Below, piece after piece: positions 20,341 to 27,334 of a stretch of 64,000 bases of DNA. Each line of letters starts with the position of its first letter. Within the stretch, counting starts at the first letter, position 1. This DNA is from Cellulomonas shaoxiangyii. GTDB taxonomy: Bacteria > Actinomycetota > Actinomycetes > Actinomycetales > Cellulomonadaceae. The notes beneath the pieces are model-generated. The model did not search any database and was not told the origin of the DNA. It worked only from the letters and a program-made list of their open reading frames with translations. Location of the stretch: NCBI RefSeq assembly GCF_004798685.1, contig NZ_CP039291.1, forward strand, positions 1,116,001 through 1,180,000, written 5' to 3'. A program made the position numbers and the translations under genes.

Positions 20341-20377
20341 TAATTCCTTGTGACGTCCGTCGCGGCGCCCCTAGGGT
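20341..20377 (+). promoter_or_regulatory. Putative whiB7 promoter with A/T-rich activator site
   Basis: TTGTGA (20348-20353) and TAGGGT (20372-20377) are separated by 18 bp, and TAATT (20341-20345) lies immediately upstream of the -35 in otherwise GC-rich DNA. WhiB7 activates its own promoter by placing its AT-hook on A/T-rich DNA just upstream of the -35 (established for mycobacteria and Streptomyces). The leader transcript would start near 20384. Confidence 0.6.
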
Positions 20378-20447
20378 GGTCACGTCCTTGTTCGCGAGGT
20401 GCCGCCGAGGAGGCGGGACCCGAGCCCTGAAGGAGGTGGGTGCAGAG

Positions 20448-20618
20448 ATGAAGAGCATGACGATGATCGGCGTCGCCGATGTGCAGCACGCGTACGTGCG
20501 GACTCTCGCGCCCACCGCTGACACCTTCAGCGGCGGCAGCCTGCCCACCGCCGGGACGCCTGCCCGCCGTCGGCGCATCGTGACGTCCGGCATCGATCTG
20601 CGACACAGGACTCTGTAA
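20448..20618 (+). CDS. whiB7 leader peptide (uORF)
   Basis: 56 codons from ATG 20448 with an excellent ribosome site (AAGGAGGTG, 20430-20438) to TAA 20616. The peptide starts MKSMTMIGVADVQHAYVR and contains a run of four Arg (residues 40-43). It sits between the putative promoter and a terminator-like hairpin upstream of whiB7. Leader uORFs of this kind control whiB7 by ribosome-mediated attenuation: antibiotic-slowed translation prevents formation of the terminator (known for mycobacterial and Streptomyces whiB7). The peptide probably has no function of its own; the codons ahead of the hairpin are what matter. Confidence 0.7.
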   Translation: MKSMTMIGVADVQHAYVRTLAPTADTFSGGSLPTAGTPARRRRIVTSGIDLRHRTL

Positions 20619-20638
20619 GCCCACGCGCACGGCGCGAT

Positions 20639-20680
20639 GGCCGCGGAGTCCGAACTCGGATCCCGCGGCCTTCTCCTTTC
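20639..20680 (+). terminator. whiB7 leader attenuator hairpin
   Basis: Arms GGCCGCGGAGTCCGA (20639-20653) and TCGGATCCCGCGGCC (20656-20670) pair over 15 positions with a two-base internal mismatch and an AC loop. A pyrimidine tract TTCTCCTTTC follows. It lies 20 bp after the uORF stop and about 80 bp before whiB7, as expected for a rho-independent attenuator. Confidence 0.65.
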
Positions 20681-20762
20681 TCCGGCTCCTGCCGGGTTGA
20701 GCGGCCCGTCGATCCGACCTCGACGCACCACAGCTCAACCATGAGGACACCAGGAGGACATC

Positions 20763-21107
20763 GTGCGGCTCACGACGCTGCTCGACACCGTGGACCACGG
20801 CGGATCCGGCCCGTGGCCCGCCGGCAGCACCGCGACCACGGACGACACCCGACAGTTCGACCGCATGGTCGCCGATCTCATCCCGTGCCGGTCGAACGAC
20901 CCCGAGCTGTGGTTCGCGGAGCGGCAGGCCGACGTGGAGCGCGCCAAGGCGCTCTGCGGCACGTGCCCCCTGATCGACGGCTGCCTCGCCGGCGCCGTCG
21001 AGCGGGCGGAGCCGTGGGGCGTGTGGGGCGGGCAGGTCTTCGTCGGTGGTGTGGTCGTGCCCACCAAGCGTGGTCGCGGCCGGCCCCGCAAGGACGCCGC
21101 CGCCTGA
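20763..21107 (+). CDS. whiB7: WhiB7 redox-sensing transcription factor
   Basis: 114 residues from GTG 20763, with AGGAGG at 20752-20757. Iron-sulfur ligands C42, C65, C68 and C74 are intact (LCGTCPLIDGC), followed by the Wbl turn GVWGG (86-90) and a C-terminal AT-hook RGRGRPRK (103-110) that defines the WhiB7 subgroup. WhiB7 binds the domain 4 region of the primary sigma factor and activates intrinsic antibiotic-resistance genes (efflux pumps, ribosome-modifying and drug-modifying enzymes). The leader upstream carries a uORF and attenuator. A strong hairpin inside the end of the convergent gene (21130-21174) may end its transcript. Confidence 0.96.
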   Translation: MRLTTLLDTVDHGGSGPWPAGSTATTDDTRQFDRMVADLIPCRSNDPELWFAERQADVERAKALCGTCPLIDGCLAGAVERAEPWGVWGGQVFVGGVVVPTKRGRGRPRKDAAA

Positions 21108-21121
21108 TCGGCCCCGGGGCG

Positions 21122-22231
21122 TCACGCCTCGACGCCGGGTCCCGCGTGCCGTGTGCCCGCGGGTCCCGGCGTCGTCGGACGTCCCGGGACGTCGGGCGGC
21201 TGCGTGCACCCGCAGTCGGGGTGCGGCGCCCACGGGCGCAGCCGCGGCACGACGTCGGGGACGGTGAGCTCGGCGGTCGCGCCGCACAGCAGGGGCACCG
21301 TGCCGGCGAGGAGCGCCAGGACCTGGGCGGCGGCGAGGGCGGCGCACGCGGCGGCGAGCACGCCGACCTCCCCGGGCGGTGCGGCCGGACCGCCCGCCGT
21401 GGAGTCCGGGCGCGCGGTGGCCGCCGCGAGCAGGCGCGGCCAGGCCGGGTCCGCGTCGGTGCGGTGCAGGTCGAGGCACCGCAGGCACGGGTCGGCGCCG
21501 GGGCGCACGCACGGACCGACGAGCGCGTCGGTCGCGCGCACGACCACGGACAGGTGCGGCACGCCGCTCGACGTCAGGAGCGCCGCCCGGGCGGGGTCGG
21601 CCGCGTCGCGCTCCACGACGACCACGACGTCCGGGTCGGCGTCGCCGTCCACCCGCACGCCGGGCGCCGCGTCCCGCAGCGCCCTGCGCAGGGCCGTCGC
21701 GCGCGGCGTGCCGACGTCGCTCCACCGGTGCGCTCCCGCCGCGACGTCGACCGACCGGACGGGTGCGTCGTCGTCGAGGAGCAGGGTGCCGACGCCCGCC
21801 GCGGCCAGCAACCGCGACAGGCCGGCGCCGGTGGGGCCGAGGCCGACGACCCCGACGACGGCCCGCGCCCGTGCCGCCACGACGTCCTCGCCCTCCCCGT
21901 CGCCGCGCAGCACGGACCACGCGGCCGCGTCGGCGGCGGTGGGGCCGCGGACGAGCCGGGACCGGGGCGGGTCGGCGCGCACGAGCCCGGCCGCGTGCAG
22001 CGCGGCCACGGCCGCGCGGGTACGCACGGCGTCGACCCCCGCCCGCGGGGCGGCGGCGGCCAGGGCGGCCAGGTCGGTCGTGTCGTCGACCCGCGACCAG
22101 AGGGCCACCTCGGCCTGGTCGAGCCCGTCGAGGACCACGGCCCAGCGCGGGTCGAGCCCCACCTGGAGGGCGTCCCCGCCCCGGGGCAGCACGCGCAGGC
22201 CGGGGCGCAGGCGGAGGGGGGTGCCGGTCAC
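21122..22231 (-). CDS. E1/ThiF-like protein with N-terminal winged-helix-like region
   Basis: 369 residues from GTG 22231 (a GTG at 22258 is a possible longer start). The N-terminal third (LRPGLRVLPRGGDALQVGLD...AVRTRAAVAALHAAGLV) looks like the leader-binding/winged-helix module found before E1-like domains in cyclodehydratase-type proteins. The E1-like core has the nucleotide-binding GLGPTGAGLSRLL, the acidic strand end LLLDDDAPV, DVGTPRATALRRAL and two zinc-ligand pairs, PCLRC and DCGC. No Cys equivalent to an E1 thioester residue is obvious. No precursor peptide or YcaO gene is seen nearby. It ends 14 bp from whiB7, convergently. Function unknown. Confidence 0.7.
   Translation of the reverse strand: MTGTPLRLRPGLRVLPRGGDALQVGLDPRWAVVLDGLDQAEVALWSRVDDTTDLAALAAAAPRAGVDAVRTRAAVAALHAAGLVRADPPRSRLVRGPTAADAAAWSVLRGDGEGEDVVAARARAVVGVVGLGPTGAGLSRLLAAAGVGTLLLDDDAPVRSVDVAAGAHRWSDVGTPRATALRRALRDAAPGVRVDGDADPDVVVVVERDAADPARAALLTSSGVPHLSVVVRATDALVGPCVRPGADPCLRCLDLHRTDADPAWPRLLAAATARPDSTAGGPAAPPGEVGVLAAACAALAAAQVLALLAGTVPLLCGATAELTVPDVVPRLRPWAPHPDCGCTQPPDVPGRPTTPGPAGTRHAGPGVEA
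21130..21174. terminator. Possible whiB7 terminator within neighbouring gene
   Basis: A 17-bp stem with one mismatch (arms 21130-21146 and 21158-21174) lies 23 bp past the whiB7 stop, inside the 3' end of the convergent E1-like gene. There is no T-tract. Confidence 0.45.
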
Positions 22232-22338
22232 GGCGCCACCCTGGCAGGGGGCTCGCACGAGCGCCGGGCGTCGTCCACAGCCTGCGCAGCGGTGTGCCGG
22301 CCGGCCGGTGACCCCGGCGCCACGGGCCCGGACGCGCC

Positions 22339-22368
22339 GAGGGCACCGTCGCGGCCGACGGTGCCCTC
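22339..22368. terminator. Terminator downstream of the zinc-ribbon gene
   Basis: A perfect 13-bp stem (GAGGGCACCGTCG and its complement) with a CGGC loop lies 36 bp beyond the end of the DUF5679 gene on the minus strand. Confidence 0.7.
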
Positions 22369-22403
22369 GTGAGCGTGTGACGCGGGCAGGTGCCCGCGAT
22401 GCG

Positions 22404-22562
22404 TCAGGCCTTGCCGAGGATGCGGTTCAGCTTCGTACCGCAGACGGGGCACGTGCCCTTCGCCATGCGGCGGCCGGACTCCGAGACGACGACCTCGCCC
22501 TCGGTCTCCCGCTTCTCCTTGCACTTGACGCAGTAGAACTCGCCTGCCCAGGTCTCGGCCAT
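22404..22562 (-). CDS. DUF5679 zinc-ribbon protein
   Basis: 52 residues from ATG 22562, with a strong ribosome site (AGGAGGGACCAC before ATG). Two CxxC knuckles are visible, YCVKCKEK and CPVCGTKL, separated by a basic stretch ending GRRMAKGT. This is a compact zinc ribbon of the small DUF5679 family common in actinobacteria. A nucleic-acid or protein-binding role is likely but unproven. It is a monocistronic unit with its own terminator. Confidence 0.85.
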   Translation of the reverse strand: MAETWAGEFYCVKCKEKRETEGEVVVSESGRRMAKGTCPVCGTKLNRILGKA

Positions 22563-22763
22563 GTGGTCCCTCCTCGTGCTCCCGACACGGGACGGCGGGA
22601 GGCCGCCCGGGCACCGCACCGTCGCCGGCCACCGTGCGTTCTCACAGTAGTGCGCACTCCGCACCCGGATCGTGGCGAACGCGGGTGCCACGCCGTGCCG
22701 GACGGGTGAACGGCCCCGGCCAGTCGCGCCCGCGTGTGCGCACCGGGGCGCTAGCGTGCGTGC

Positions 22764-23606
22764 ATGCCGACGCCGCGCGAGCCGGACCCGCGCGTGGTCG
22801 CCGCGCCCGCGGTCGAGGTACGCCGGTCGCGCCGGCGCGTGCGCACGGTCAGCGCGTGGCGCGAGGGGGAGCGGACGGTCGTCGCGATCCCCGCGCGGTT
22901 CACGCGTGCGCAGGAGCGCGAGTGGGTCGGCCGGATGGTCGAGCGCCTGGTCGCGCAGGAGCGGCGCCGGCGGCCGTCGGACGCGCAGCTGCTGGCGCGG
23001 GCGCAGGACCTCTCCCGGCGCTACCTCGGTGGCCGCGCCGTGCCGTCGACGGTCCGGTGGTCGTCCAACCAGGGGCGCCGCTGGGGGTCGTGCACGCCGT
23101 CCGACGGGACGATCCGCATCAGCGACCGCGTGCGGGGCATGCCGCGGTGGGTGCTGGACTACGTCCTGCTGCACGAGCTGGCGCACCTCCTGCAGCCGGG
23201 CCACGGGCCGACCTTCTGGGCCGAGCTGACCCCCTACCCGCACACCCAGCGCGCCCGGGGCTTCCTCGAGGGCTACGCCTTCCTGCGCGACGGCACCCCG
23301 GGCGACGGCCCCCCGGCCGACGAGCCTGCCGACGACGGGGTGGGGGACGACGCGGTCGGGGACGACGCGGCGGGCGACGACGCCGACGACGCGGTGGGCG
23401 ACGAGGGCGTGGAGGACGTCGCCGTCGACCTCGACCTGGGGGACGACGCGGTCGCCGCCGACGCGCTCGACGTGCCGGTGCACGCCGCAGCCGGCGCCGC
23501 GGTCCCCGGGACGGACGCGGCGGACGACGCCGCCCCGGACGACGTGGCCGCGCCGCGACCCGACGTCCCCGCGGCCCGGCCCGGCACGCGGCGCGCCCTG
23601 CGCTGA
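22764..23606 (+). CDS. YgjP/DUF45-type metallopeptidase
   Basis: 280 residues from ATG 22764. The YgjP-like core is clear: [24 protein letters not shown] (98-120) followed by the zinc motif HELAH (137-141) and [11 protein letters not shown], where H147 would be the third ligand. The family is related to SprT/Wss1-type zincins. From about residue 175 the C-terminal tail is an Asp/Ala-rich, highly acidic low-complexity region with short DDA-type repeats, longer than usual for the family. A peptidase role is inferred from the motif; the substrate is unknown. Confidence 0.85.
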   Translation: MPTPREPDPRVVAAPAVEVRRSRRRVRTVSAWREGERTVVAIPARFTRAQEREWVGRMVERLVAQERRRRPSDAQLLARAQDLSRRYLGGRAVPSTVRWSSNQGRRWGSCTPSDGTIRISDRVRGMPRWVLDYVLLHELAHLLQPGHGPTFWAELTPYPHTQRARGFLEGYAFLRDGTPGDGPPADEPADDGVGDDAVGDDAAGDDADDAVGDEGVEDVAVDLDLGDDAVAADALDVPVHAAAGAAVPGTDAADDAAPDDVAAPRPDVPAARPGTRRALR

Positions 23607-23717
23607 CCCGCCGTGCACGGGGCGCCCTGCGCGGACCGGACGGCACCAGTCGCGCCATGACTGCCGGAGCGCAGGCGGCACGGCGCCGCGCGACGCGTCC
23701 GCCGGCCGCCCCGCGCG

Positions 23718-25250
23718 TCAGATGGTGACCGGGCCCCCCGGCCGCTCGTCGTCGGACGGGCCGTCCGACCCGTCGCGCGCCTCGTCGTCGGACGCGTCCG
23801 CGGCGCCCGGGCCGCTGCCCGTCCCGGCGCGAGCGCCGCCGTCCACGGTCCCGTCCGCGTCGCCGAGGATCTCCGCGAGCGCGCGGTCGAGGTCGGCGCT
23901 GCCCTCCACCTCGGCCTGCCGCCGGGCGTCGTAGCCGGCCGGGTCGTCCAGGTCCTGCGACGTCGGCACGAGGTCGGGGTGCGCCCAGACGGCGTCGCGG
24001 CCGTCGATGCCGCGCGTCGTGGCGAGGTGCGCCCACACGGCCGCCGCGTCGCGCAGCCGGCGGGGTCGCAGCTCGAGGCCCACGAGGCTCGCGAACGTCT
24101 GCTCGGCCGGGCCGCCGGCCGCACGGCGCCGGCGGACCATCTCCCGCAGGGCCACCGCGTGCGGCAGGTGGGGCGCGGCGGCGGCGGTCGCGACCTCGTC
24201 GACCCACCCCTCGACGAGCGCGAGCGCGAGCTCGAGGCGTGCGAGCGCGGCCTGCTGCGTGGGTGTCGTGCGCGGCGCGAAGACGCCGCCCGACAGCGCC
24301 TCCTGCAGGGCGGTCTGGTCGGTCGGGTCGATGGACCGCACGGCCTCCTCGAGCTGGTCGACGTCGATCTCGATGCCGCGCGCGTACGCCGCGACCGCGT
24401 CGAGCAGGTGCGCGCGCAGCCACGGGACGTGCGCGAACAGGCGGTTGGCCGCCGCCTCGCGCAGCGCGAGGTAGAGGCGCACCTCCTCGAGCGGCGCGTC
24501 CAGGCCCTCGGCGAACGCGTCGACGTTGGTCGGGACGAGCGCCGGGGCGGGCCGGTCGAGCAGCGGCAGGCCGATGTCGGTGGTGCCGAAGACCTCGCGG
24601 GCGAGCGTGCCGGCGGCCTGGCCGACCTGGAGGCCGAAGACGGCTGACCCGAGCCCGCGCAGCAGCTGCACCGGGTCGCCGAACGGCATGCCGGCGGGCA
24701 GGCCGGGCAGGTCGAGCACGCCGTCGGGACCGTCCCCGAGCGCGGGCCGCAGCGCGTCCGCGAGCGCTGCGGACAACGAGACGGCGACCGGCTCCGTGAG
24801 GGTGCGCCAGGTGGGGAGCGTCGCCTCGACCCACTCGGCCCGGCTCCACGCGCGGGGCCGGCCGGACGACGGCGGGAGGTCGGTCGCGGCGTCGAGCCAG
24901 AGCTCGGCGACGGCGAGGGCGTCGATCACCTCGCGGGCACGACCGGGGGACAGGGACGGGTCACCGCCCTGGGCGGCCTGCTGCCGCGCCAGGTCGTGGG
25001 CCATGCCCCAGTTGACGGGCTCGTCGCCCGAGGTGGCGAGCATGCGCTGCACCTGCGCGATCGCGGCCTGGAGCGCGGCGGGGTCGGCGGGCAGGCCGGA
25101 GGCGGCCGCCATGGCGGACGGGTCGACGCCCATGGCGCGCATCTGCGCGATGGCGTCGTCGGCGGCGGGGCCGAGCATCGCGCGCAGCACCTGCTCCCAC
25201 TGCTCGGGGTCCGGCTGCTGCGGGCCACCCGGGGTGACGTCGGGGCTCAT
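23718..25250 (-). CDS. DUF2342 family protein (zincin-like hydrolase family)
   Basis: 510 residues from ATG 25250. The protein has the DUF2342/TIGR03624 architecture: a helical N-terminal part (EQWEQVLRAMLGPAADDAIAQMRAMGVDPSAM), a core with LGSAVFGLQVGQAAGTLAREVFG and LREAAANRLFAHVPWLRAHL, and the block RRRRAAGGPAEQTFASLVGLELRPRRLRDAAAVWAHL. The family is annotated as a putative zinc-dependent metalloprotease, but no canonical HExxH is present here, so activity is uncertain. It ends in an acidic disordered tail. It is divergent from the Lon-like protease gene, the same pairing as Rv3195/Rv3194c in M. tuberculosis as I recall. Confidence 0.85.
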   Translation of the reverse strand: MSPDVTPGGPQQPDPEQWEQVLRAMLGPAADDAIAQMRAMGVDPSAMAAASGLPADPAALQAAIAQVQRMLATSGDEPVNWGMAHDLARQQAAQGGDPSLSPGRAREVIDALAVAELWLDAATDLPPSSGRPRAWSRAEWVEATLPTWRTLTEPVAVSLSAALADALRPALGDGPDGVLDLPGLPAGMPFGDPVQLLRGLGSAVFGLQVGQAAGTLAREVFGTTDIGLPLLDRPAPALVPTNVDAFAEGLDAPLEEVRLYLALREAAANRLFAHVPWLRAHLLDAVAAYARGIEIDVDQLEEAVRSIDPTDQTALQEALSGGVFAPRTTPTQQAALARLELALALVEGWVDEVATAAAAPHLPHAVALREMVRRRRAAGGPAEQTFASLVGLELRPRRLRDAAAVWAHLATTRGIDGRDAVWAHPDLVPTSQDLDDPAGYDARRQAEVEGSADLDRALAEILGDADGTVDGGARAGTGSGPGAADASDDEARDGSDGPSDDERPGGPVTI

Positions 25251-25382
25251 GCGGGCCTCCTGGCTCGGGGGGACCACCGTAACCACGCCGCGCCCCCGGC
25301 CGGCAGGCCGCGCCCGCCGGTTCGCTGAGGGCGGACCGGCCCGCACGCGGCCGCACCCCGCGGCGTGCGGGATGATCGGTTC

Positions 25383-26513
25383 GTGCTCGACGACCAGCCG
25401 GACCCGTACGGACCCGCCGACCCCGACGCGGATGCGCCGCCCGCCCCGGACGAGCGGCCGCGGGCGACGCCGCGGTCGCTCGTGCTCGCCCTCGGCATGC
25501 TCCTGACGTCCGCGCTCGCGGGGGTCCTCGTCGTGCTGCCCGCGCCGTACGCGGTGACGAGCCCCGGCCCGACGCGCGACGTGCTCGGCGAGGCGGACGG
25601 CACCCCGCTCATCCAGGTCGACGGGGCCGAGACCCACCCGTCGAGCGGTGAGCTGCGGCTGACGACCATCTCCGGCACGGGCGGCCCGGGCTACCCGTCG
25701 TACGTGTCGACGGTGCTGGGCGGGTGGGCCTCGCCGACGTCCGTCGTCCGTCCCGTCGAGGAGGTCTTCCCGCAGGACGTGTCGCAGGAGCAGATCGACG
25801 AGTCGAACACCGAGCTCATGGTGACCTCCCAGGAGACGGCGACCGTCGCGGCACTGACGGAGCTGGGCTACGACGTGCCGGCGACGCTCGTGGTGGCCGG
25901 CACGGTCGAGGGCACGGACGCCGAGGGCAAGCTGGAGGAGGGCGACATCCTCACGGCGATGGACGGTGAGGAGCTCCCCGACTACCAGACGCTCATCGCC
26001 CGGCTCGCGGAGATCGAGCCGGGCGACGTCGTCACGCTCACGGTGACGCGGCACTCGCAGCCGGTCGAGGTCGACGTCACGACGGGGGAGCGGGAGGACG
26101 GCGGCGCGCAGATCGGCGTCTTCGTCAACCCGTCGTTCGACCTGCCCGTCGAGGTGGAGATCAGCATCGACGGCATCGGCGGGCCGAGCGCCGGGACGAT
26201 GTTCGCGCTCGGCATCGTGGACCTGCTGACGCCCGAGGACGAGGCGGACGGCGAGGTCATCGCGGGCACCGGCACGATCGACGTGACGGGCGCGGTGGGG
26301 CCGATCGGCGGGATCCGGCAGAAGATGGCCGGCGCCGAGCGGGACGGTGCCTCGTGGTTCCTCGCGCCGGCCGGCAACTGCGACGAGGTCGTCGGGCACG
26401 TGCCCGACGGGCTGCGCGTGGTGCGCGTCGAGACGCTGCACGAGGCGCGGGAGGCGATGACGGCGATCGGCGCGGGCACCGGCGACGACCTGCCGACCTG
26501 CACCGCCGGCTGA
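25383..26513 (+). CDS. PDZ-containing Lon-like (S16) membrane protease
   Basis: 376 residues from GTG 25383 (an in-frame GTG at 25365 is possible). One N-terminal transmembrane helix (about 32-54) leads to an extracytoplasmic region with the conserved VTSPGPTRDVLG and FPQDVSQEQ, a PDZ domain (about 155-235; GKLEEGDILTAMDGEELPDYQTL) and a Lon-type proteolytic domain. The catalytic dyad is visible as S269 in DGIGGPSAGTMFAL and K314 in GIRQKMAGAERD. It is probably a membrane-anchored serine protease acting outside the membrane, in the manner of Bacillus YlbL. No AAA+ module is present. Substrate unknown. Confidence 0.9.
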   Translation: MLDDQPDPYGPADPDADAPPAPDERPRATPRSLVLALGMLLTSALAGVLVVLPAPYAVTSPGPTRDVLGEADGTPLIQVDGAETHPSSGELRLTTISGTGGPGYPSYVSTVLGGWASPTSVVRPVEEVFPQDVSQEQIDESNTELMVTSQETATVAALTELGYDVPATLVVAGTVEGTDAEGKLEEGDILTAMDGEELPDYQTLIARLAEIEPGDVVTLTVTRHSQPVEVDVTTGEREDGGAQIGVFVNPSFDLPVEVEISIDGIGGPSAGTMFALGIVDLLTPEDEADGEVIAGTGTIDVTGAVGPIGGIRQKMAGAERDGASWFLAPAGNCDEVVGHVPDGLRVVRVETLHEAREAMTAIGAGTGDDLPTCTAG

Positions 26514-26555
26514 CGTCGCCGCCGCCGGGTCCCGTGCTCGGCGCCCGGTGGCGCC

Positions 26556-27170
26556 TCACTCGAGCGTCGCGCGGACCGCCTCCACGAGTCCGGGCACGAG
26601 GTCGGGGCCCTGCCCGACCGCGTCGTCGCTGTCGTTGGCCCGCGTGCGCAGCGCGCACCACGCCGGCCCGCCGCGCAGCACGCCGACGGCGAGCCGGACG
26701 TCCTCGCGCGCCGGGTGGGCGAGGAGCGCCGCGACGGCGGCCTCGGGGTCCTCGGGCAGGTCCGCCTCCGCGCCCGGGGGCAGGACGACGCGCTCGACCG
26801 TGACGGCCGCGCCGTCGACCGCGGGAGGCCACGACAGGCCGGCGAGCAGCCCCTCGAGGTCGCCGGCGGCGGGCAGGCCCTCCTGCTCGACCGACGTCAG
26901 GTGCCAGTCGTCGGCCTGCGCCGCGGCCAGGACGGCCGGGTCGAGCTGGGCGGCCAGGCCGGGCTCCGACGCGAGCGCCGCCTGCGTGCGGACGAGCGCG
27001 AAGACGCGGACGGGCGCGTCCCAGCCGGCGGCGGCCACGTGGTGCTCGATCTCGCGGACCGCGTCGGCGAGGGCGCGTGCCGCGCGGGCGTCGGGACCGG
27101 TGTCGGGGGCCGGCTCCGACGACGGGTCGGGGGTCGGCTCCGGGGCGGGGACGGTGCTCACGCGGGCCAT
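26556..27170 (-). CDS. PPA1309-type conserved protein
   Basis: 204 residues from ATG 27170 (GTG 27161 also possible). A Pro-rich leader precedes RAARALADAVREIEHHVAAAGWDAPVRVFALVRTQAAL, then ERVVLPPGAEADLPEDPEAAV and REDVRLAVGVLRGGPAWCALR. These features match a conserved actinobacterial family often named after PPA1309, which sits next to the PDZ/Lon-like and UPF0182 genes. No catalytic motif is apparent. It is convergent with the protease gene and divergent from UPF0182. Function unknown. Confidence 0.75.
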   Translation of the reverse strand: MARVSTVPAPEPTPDPSSEPAPDTGPDARAARALADAVREIEHHVAAAGWDAPVRVFALVRTQAALASEPGLAAQLDPAVLAAAQADDWHLTSVEQEGLPAAGDLEGLLAGLSWPPAVDGAAVTVERVVLPPGAEADLPEDPEAAVAALLAHPAREDVRLAVGVLRGGPAWCALRTRANDSDDAVGQGPDLVPGLVEAVRATLE

Positions 27171-27334
27171 CGTCGCACCCGCGACGCCCGGGACGCCCCG
27201 CGGGCCGAACCGTGTGGGAACCTGTGGTCGCCGCGGCACGTTCGCCAGGCGACGGGACCTACCGACCCGTCCCCGCACGACGGGCCGCGCGCCGGCCCGA
27301 GGAACTCCCGAGAATCGACGAGGAACGCCACGCC

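Noticed and set aside
21122..22231. Calling the E1-like gene part of an active thiazole/oxazole peptide cluster
   Set aside because: No YcaO, dehydrogenase or precursor peptide gene occurs nearby; the neighbourhood is housekeeping.
23273..24124. Minus-strand frame across the YgjP-type gene and the DUF2342 tail
   Set aside because: It is out of frame with both genes and is Arg/Pro/Thr-rich without conserved motifs.
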